Source of the DNA: Paraburkholderia sp.
GTDB taxonomy: Bacteria; Pseudomonadota; Gammaproteobacteria; Burkholderiales; Burkholderiaceae
Assembly: GCF_024281035.1 (NCBI RefSeq)
Contig: NZ_JAMXLH010000069.1
Span: 16,052 to 80,051 of the forward strand
DNA length: 64,000 nucleotides
Reading direction: 5' to 3'
Below, piece after piece: positions 60,026 to 64,000 of the stretch. The notes under the pieces were generated by a model. The model was not told the DNA's origin and did not search any database. It was given only the letters and a program-made list of their open reading frames with translations. Numbering within the stretch: the first letter of the stretch is position 1; every line of letters begins with the position of its first letter. A program made the position numbers and the translations under genes.

Positions 60026-61093
60026 TTACAGCGCCGCGACCACGGCGTCGCCCATCGCCGCGGTGCCGACCTGCTGGCAGCCCGGCGTGAGGATGTCGCC
60101 CGTGCGGTAGCCTTGTTCGAGCACTTTCTTGACGGCGTTTTCGATGCGATCGGCCTGTTCGGCGCGCGCCAGCGAGTAGCGCAGCATCATGGCGGCCGAG
60201 AGAATCGTCGCGAGCGGATTCGCAATGCCCTTGCCCGCGATGTCCGGCGCGGAACCGTGCGACGGCTCGTAAAGACCCTTGTTGTTCTTGTCGAGCGAGG
60301 CCGACGGCAGCATGCCGATCGAGCCCGTGAGCATCGCGGCTTCGTCCGAGAGGATGTCGCCGAACATGTTGCCCGTCACGACCACGTCGAAGGCCTTCGG
60401 CGCCTTTACAAGCTGCATCGCCGCGTTATCGACGTACATGTGCGACAGTTCGACGTCCGGATATTCCTTCGCGACATCAATCATGATGTCCTTCCAGAAC
60501 TGCGACGTTTCCAGCACATTGGCCTTGTCGACCGACGTGAGTTTCTTCTGGCGCTTTTGCGCCGCCTGGAACGCAACGTGCGCAATGCGGCGCACTTCCG
60601 GTTCCGCGTAGCGCATCGTATCGAAGCCTTCGCGCGTGCCCTTGAAGAGACCATCCGGCGCTTCGCGCGTGCCGCGCGGCTGGCCGAAGTAGATGTCGCC
60701 GTTCAGCTCGCGCACGATCAGGATGTCGAGGCCCGACACGATCTCGGGCTTAAGCGACGACGCCCCCGTCAATTGCGGATAGCAGATGGCGGGACGGAAG
60801 TTGGCGAACAGTTCCAGATGCTTGCGCAGGCCCAGAATGGCCTGCTCCGGGCGCAACGCGCGTTCGAGCGAGTCGTACTTCCAGTCGCCCACGGCGCCGA
60901 ACAGGATCGCATCGGCGGCCTTCGCGAGCGCAAGCGTCGCTTCCGGCAGCGGATGGCCGCTCGCCTCGTAGCCCGCGCCGCCGACCGGCGCCGTCTCCAT
61001 CTCGAACTTTTCGCCGAGCGCGTTCAGCACCTTGACGGCTTCCTTGACGATCTCGGGACCGATGCCGTCGCCCGGCAGCACTGCAATCTTCAT
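60026..61093 (-). CDS. leuB: 3-isopropylmalate dehydrogenase
   Basis: NAD-dependent oxidation of 3-isopropylmalate in leucine synthesis. The 355-residue product shows IAVLPGDGIGPEIVKEAVKV, NFRPAICYPQLTGASSLKPE, the VRELNGDIYFGQPRG loop, and EPSHGSAPDIAGKGIANPLA for NAD and metal contacts. Start ATG 61093; 76 bp after leuD. Confidence 0.98.
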   Translation of the reverse strand: MKIAVLPGDGIGPEIVKEAVKVLNALGEKFEMETAPVGGAGYEASGHPLPEATLALAKAADAILFGAVGDWKYDSLERALRPEQAILGLRKHLELFANFRPAICYPQLTGASSLKPEIVSGLDILIVRELNGDIYFGQPRGTREAPDGLFKGTREGFDTMRYAEPEVRRIAHVAFQAAQKRQKKLTSVDKANVLETSQFWKDIMIDVAKEYPDVELSHMYVDNAAMQLVKAPKAFDVVVTGNMFGDILSDEAAMLTGSIGMLPSASLDKNNKGLYEPSHGSAPDIAGKGIANPLATILSAAMMLRYSLARAEQADRIENAVKKVLEQGYRTGDILTPGCQQVGTAAMGDAVVAAL

Positions 61094-61169
61094 TCTGCGA
61101 TTCCTCGTTGTTTTGCGTTATGCGTCTGTTTTGCGCGAGCGCCTGCCCGAATGCGCGCCCAAAGCACGC

Positions 61170-61820
61170 TCAAAGCACGCGGTTGTTCAACCACGGCTGG
61201 CGCACGAGGCGCTCGGCCTCGAACTCGCGGATCTTGTCGGCGTGACGCAGCGTGAGGCCGATGTCGTCGAAGCCGTTCAACAGGCAGTAGCGGCGAAACG
61301 CGGACACTTCGAACGGGAACTCCTTCGCGCCGTCGACCGTGCGTACGACCTGCTTGTCGAGGTCGATCGTCAGCTGGAAGCCCGTGAATGCGCTGGTCTC
61401 GTTGAACAGCGTGTCCACTTGCTGCTCGGTCAGCACGATCGGCAGCAAGCCGTTCTTGAAGCAGTTGTTGTAGAAGATGTCCGCGAAGCTCGGCGCGATG
61501 ATCGCGCGAAAACCGTACTGCTGGAGCGCCCACGGCGCGTGTTCGCGCGAGCTGCCGCAGCCGAAGTTCTTGCGCGCGAGCAGCACCGATGCGCCCTGGT
61601 AGCGCGGCTGGTTCAGCACGAAGTCCGGATTGAGCGGACGCTTCGAGTTGTCCTGACCCGGCTCGCCGTGGTCGAGGTAACGCCATTCGTCGAAGGCGTT
61701 CGGGCCGAAGCCGGTGCGTTGGATCGACTTGAGGAACTGCTTCGGAATGATCGCGTCCGTGTCCACGTTCTCGCGATCGAGCGGCGCCACGACGCCGGTG
61801 TGTACGATGAATTTATCCAT
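61170..61820 (-). CDS. leuD: 3-isopropylmalate dehydratase small subunit (native)
   Basis: Partner of LeuC in the isopropylmalate isomerase. The 216-residue product has VVAPLDRENVDTDAIIPKQF at the N-terminus and the conserved NFGCGSSREHAPWALQQYGF. ATG 61820 matches the family start. This copy is complete and of proteobacterial type, in contrast to the truncated foreign leuD 400 bp upstream. Confidence 0.97.
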   Translation of the reverse strand: MDKFIVHTGVVAPLDRENVDTDAIIPKQFLKSIQRTGFGPNAFDEWRYLDHGEPGQDNSKRPLNPDFVLNQPRYQGASVLLARKNFGCGSSREHAPWALQQYGFRAIIAPSFADIFYNNCFKNGLLPIVLTEQQVDTLFNETSAFTGFQLTIDLDKQVVRTVDGAKEFPFEVSAFRRYCLLNGFDDIGLTLRHADKIREFEAERLVRQPWLNNRVL

Positions 61821-61899
61821 GATCCGTGATCCAGAAGGATGCTGGGCGCGCCAGGGCGCGGACGCCGTCCGCGCTGCCAGGCCGTCGCTCACGCGGAAA

Positions 61900-62040
61900 T
61901 TAGAGCGCGTGCTGCACTGTGCGCGCCGAATTGGTGATGTCCTCGCCGAAGCCGGCCACCGTGTTGCAGCCCGTTAATGCCAGAAGCGCACCCGCCAGCG
62001 AAATGAGCGCGGCTCGACGCCGGAAAATGCGTGCCTTCAT
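61900..62040 (-). CDS. Entericidin-like small lipoprotein
   Basis: A 46-residue lipoprotein. A basic start and hydrophobic core (RRRAALISLAGALLA) end in the lipobox LTGC, and the mature 21 residues read CNTVAGFGEDITNSARTVQH plus AL, typical of the entericidin A/B family. These are small outer-membrane-associated lipoproteins of uncertain role in stress or cell lysis. It lies inside the leu cluster, 4 bases after the native leuC stop, an arrangement I recall in Burkholderia. Confidence 0.9.
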   Translation of the reverse strand: MKARIFRRRAALISLAGALLALTGCNTVAGFGEDITNSARTVQHAL

Positions 62041-62044
62041 GGCT

Positions 62045-62245
62045 TTAACCCAGCTTGCGAATATCGACGAAATGGCCTTCGATGGCCGCGGCCGCAGCCA
62101 TCGCCGGACTCACGAGGTGCGTGCGTCCGCCCGCGCCCTGACGGCCTTCGAAATTGCGGTTCGACGTCGACGCACAGCGCTCGCCCGGCTCCAGCCGGTC
62201 GGCGTTCATGGCCAGGCACATCGAGCAGCCCGGCTCGCGCCACTC
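62045..62245 (-). pseudogene. leuC: 3' end of the native leuC, cut off by a junction
   Basis: Only the last ~67 codons remain: EWREPGCSMCLAMNADRLEP, then GERCASTSNRNFEGRQGAGG and RTHLVSPAMAAAAAIEG. GCSMC contains two of the iron-sulfur cluster cysteines of LeuC. The stop at 62045-62047 and the following entericidin, leuD and leuB are the normal Burkholderia context. Leftwards on the protein the frame continues into sequence of a different gene (a leuD start), not into LeuC. The join is at or near 62237-62245 (gcgccactc). Confidence 0.9.
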
Positions 62246-62377
62246 CGAGAACAGGCCGGCGCCGAAGCCCGTCCGTTCGACCCTCTTCAGCCAGTCCGAC
62301 GGGATGATCTGGTCGGTGTCGACATCCGTGCGGTCGAGCGGCACAGCGCGGCCGGTGACGACGATAACGGGCTCCAT
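62237..62377 (-). pseudogene. leuD: 5' fragment of a second leuD, fused in frame to the native leuC end
   Basis: The ATG at 62375-62377 starts a LeuD N-terminus (VIVVTGRAVPLDRTDVDTDQ, then IIPSDWLKRVERTGFGAG, LFSEW). It runs about 45 codons and then turns into LeuC sequence (REPGCSMC). The 111-codon hybrid frame 62045-62377 therefore encodes neither enzyme. Its start overlaps the stop of the foreign leuC by one base (TGATG), so fragment and leuC are from the same operon and organism. The conserved LeuD motif FGCGSSREH is missing. Confidence 0.88.
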
Positions 62378-63792
62378 CAGTCCGAGTCCTCCAGGTCCTC
62401 CGGGGTGGCGAACGTCCCGGCCACGGCGGTCGCCGCCGCCACCGCCGGCGACACCAGGTGTGTGCGGCCGCCCCGCCCCTGCCGTCCCTCGAAGTTGCGG
62501 TTGGACGTCGAGGCGCACCGCTCGCCGACGGCGAGTTTGTCCGGGTTCATGGCCAGGCACATCGAACAGCCCGGCTCGCGCCACTCGAAGCCGGCGGCCT
62601 TGAACACCTCGTCGAGACCCTCCGACTCGGCCTGCGCCTTGACGCGGTGCGAGCCCGGCACCGCCAGGGCCCGCAGCCCGCTGCGCACATGACGCCCGCG
62701 CAGCACGTCGGCGGCCGCCCGGAAGTCCTCGATGCGCGAGTTCGTGCAGCTGCCGAGGAACACGGTGTCGACGGCGACCTCCCGCATGGGTGTCCCCGCC
62801 GTCAACCCCATGTAAGACAAAGCCCGCTCCGCTGCTTCCCGGTCGCCCGCGTCCACCATTGCCGAAGGGTCCGGTACCGATCCGCTGATCGGCGTGACCT
62901 GGGCCGGGTTCGTGCCCCAGGTCACGTGCGGCGTGATCGTCGACGCGTCGATCACGACCTCCTTGTCGAACGTCGCGTCCTCGTCGGTCGGCAGCGTGCG
63001 CCAATACACCACCGCCTCGTCCCACGCCGCACCGACGGGCGCGTGGTCGCGGCCCTTCACGTAGTCGAACGTCGTCTCGTCCGGTGCGACGAGCCCCGCT
63101 CGTGCGCCCCCTTCGATGGACATGTTGCACAGCGTCATCCGGCCCTCCATCGAGAGGCCCCGGATCGCCGACCCCCGGTACTCGATCACGTGGCCGATGC
63201 CACCACCGGTCCCGATGGTCCCGATGATCGCCAATGCGACGTCCTTCGCCGTGACCCCGGGCGCCAGCTCACCCTCCACTGTCACCGCCATCGTCTTGGG
63301 TCGCACCTGCGGCAGCGTCTGCGTTGCGAGCACGTGCTCGACCTCGCTCGTACCGATGCCGAAGGCGAGCGCGCCGAAGGCGCCGTGGGTCGACGTGTGG
63401 CTGTCGCCGCACACGACCGTCCGGCCGGGCTGCGTCAGGCCGAGCTCCGGCCCGATGACGTGGACGATGCCCTGCTCCGAGGAGTCGAGGTCGTAGAGCG
63501 GCACGCCGAACTCGGCGCAGTTCTCCTGGAGCTTGCGCAGCTGCGCCTCGGCCTGCGCATCCACGACGGCGAGCTTGCGCGGCAAGGTCGGCGTCGAGTG
63601 GTCCATCGTCGCGAAGGTGCGGTCCGGGCGCCGCACCTTCAGCCCGCGGGCGCGGAGGCCGTCGAACGCCTGGGGAGAAGTCACCTCGTGGACCAGGTGC
63701 AGGTCGACGTAGAGCACGGCCGGTGCCCCGGCGTCCTCCCGGACGACGTGATCGGCCCAGACCTTCTCGAACAGCGTGGTGGGAGGCGTCAC
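62377..63792 (-). CDS. leuC: 3-isopropylmalate dehydratase large subunit, Actinobacteria-like copy
   Basis: Isomerises isopropylmalate with a 4Fe-4S cluster. The complete 471-residue product has TLFEKVWADHVV, VCGDSHTSTHGAFGALAFGI, the first cluster Cys in VFLGSCTNSRIEDFRAA, and the pair in WREPGCSMCLAMNPDKL. Lineage hints: LPQVRPKTMAVTVEGELAPG, GTGGGIGHVIEYRGSAIRGL and EGRMTLCNMSIEGGARAGLV are the wording I know from actinobacterial LeuC, while the native fragment 3' of it is proteobacterial. It starts at GTG 63792, overlapping the leuA-like stop (GTGA). Confidence 0.93.
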   Translation of the reverse strand: MTPPTTLFEKVWADHVVREDAGAPAVLYVDLHLVHEVTSPQAFDGLRARGLKVRRPDRTFATMDHSTPTLPRKLAVVDAQAEAQLRKLQENCAEFGVPLYDLDSSEQGIVHVIGPELGLTQPGRTVVCGDSHTSTHGAFGALAFGIGTSEVEHVLATQTLPQVRPKTMAVTVEGELAPGVTAKDVALAIIGTIGTGGGIGHVIEYRGSAIRGLSMEGRMTLCNMSIEGGARAGLVAPDETTFDYVKGRDHAPVGAAWDEAVVYWRTLPTDEDATFDKEVVIDASTITPHVTWGTNPAQVTPISGSVPDPSAMVDAGDREAAERALSYMGLTAGTPMREVAVDTVFLGSCTNSRIEDFRAAADVLRGRHVRSGLRALAVPGSHRVKAQAESEGLDEVFKAAGFEWREPGCSMCLAMNPDKLAVGERCASTSNRNFEGRQGRGGRTHLVSPAVAAATAVAGTFATPEDLEDSD

Positions 63793-64000
63793 GGGCTGCC
63801 CTCCTGCACCGCGGCGGCAACCGGGTGCGGCGGAGGCATGCGGGAGGGCGACGGCTTGGTGTGGCCGAGCGTCACCAGCATCCGGTTGAGCGCCTTGAGA
63901 TACGCCTTCGCGCTCGCGACGATGATGTCGGTATCGGCGCTGGTGCCGTGAAAGACGGGCGATCCGGCGACCTCGTGCTGCGCGTTCTGCGCGTCACGAT
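63789..64000 (-). CDS. leuA: 3' end of a 2-isopropylmalate synthase-like gene, cut by the window edge
   Basis: The last 69 codons are visible: NAQHEVAGSPVFHGTSADTD, then IIVASAKAYLKALNRMLVTL and a Pro-rich tail. The ADTDIIVASAKAYLxALN element is typical of the C-terminal regulatory domain of LeuA. It overlaps the foreign leuC start by four bases, giving an order leuA-leuC-leuD on the minus strand. This is different from the native cluster, which runs leuC, entericidin, leuD, leuB. Confidence 0.7.
   Translation of the reverse strand, partial: RDAQNAQHEVAGSPVFHGTSADTDIIVASAKAYLKALNRMLVTLGHTKPSPSRMPPPHPVAAAVQEGSP

Noticed and set aside
62377..63792. Second leuC as a simple native paralogue
   Set aside because: Its sequence type, operon overlaps and the hybrid leuD/leuC frame beside it fit a different genome joined at 62,240 better than a duplicated native gene.

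Overview
The window looks like a Burkholderiaceae chromosome, most like Paraburkholderia/Burkholderia. It is GC-rich. From about 41.8 to 62 kb it keeps a gene order I know from that family: metZ, purF, cvpA, SPOR protein, folC, accD, trpA, DNA methyltransferase, trpB, trpF, truA, fimV, asd, leuB, leuD, entericidin, leuC. It also carries family-typical genes (BPSS1780-type membrane protein, DUF3563, a three-subunit FAD-glucose-dehydrogenase-like complex). I see no rRNA, tRNA, CRISPR array or intact insertion sequence.

Layout. 1-3.6 kb is a decayed phage- or island-like stretch: the end of a membrane protein, a secreted barrel-like protein broken by at least three lesions, a small HTH-like protein, a broken HNH-type gene, two small intact genes (one a lipoprotein) and a broken lipase-like gene. 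3.7-16.9 kb is mixed housekeeping and accessory: AMP nucleosidase, a DUF2782 protein, homoserine kinase, a membrane protein, DUF3563, a PHB-depolymerase-like esterase, PAP2 phosphatase, ModE, a CYTH/CHAD protein, YdcH, a histidine-rich exported protein, a Xre/RES toxin-antitoxin pair and a metallophosphatase. 16.95-20.9 kb is a periplasmic sugar dehydrogenase operon (gamma, FAD alpha, tri-heme cytochrome c) ending in a 13-bp tandem repeat.

22.1-40.9 kb is the metabolic centre: a seven-gene, tightly coupled operon glgE, treS-pep2 fusion, glgB, glgX, treZ, malQ, treY. Together these connect trehalose, maltose-1-phosphate, branched alpha-glucan and malto-oligosaccharides: TreS/Pep2/GlgE/GlgB build glucan from trehalose, GlgX and MalQ trim and remodel it, and TreY/TreZ release trehalose from it. 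GlgE has a second, apparently inactive GlgE-like catalytic module at its N-terminus, and MalQ carries an in-frame pentapeptide repeat.

40.9-62 kb, nearly all on the minus strand, holds amino-acid, purine, folate, fatty-acid and pilus/cell-envelope genes, including a trp cluster with a DNA methyltransferase between trpB and trpA.

The most important anomaly is at the right end. The native leuC is cut to its last ~67 codons at about 62,240. It is joined there to the first ~45 codons of a different leuD, followed by a complete Actinobacteria-like leuC and the 3' end of a leuA-like gene. Two LeuC C-termini lie within 550 bp. This is best read as a chimeric assembly join (or, less likely, a real illegitimate recombination), and everything right of about 62,240 should not be assumed to belong to the same organism.
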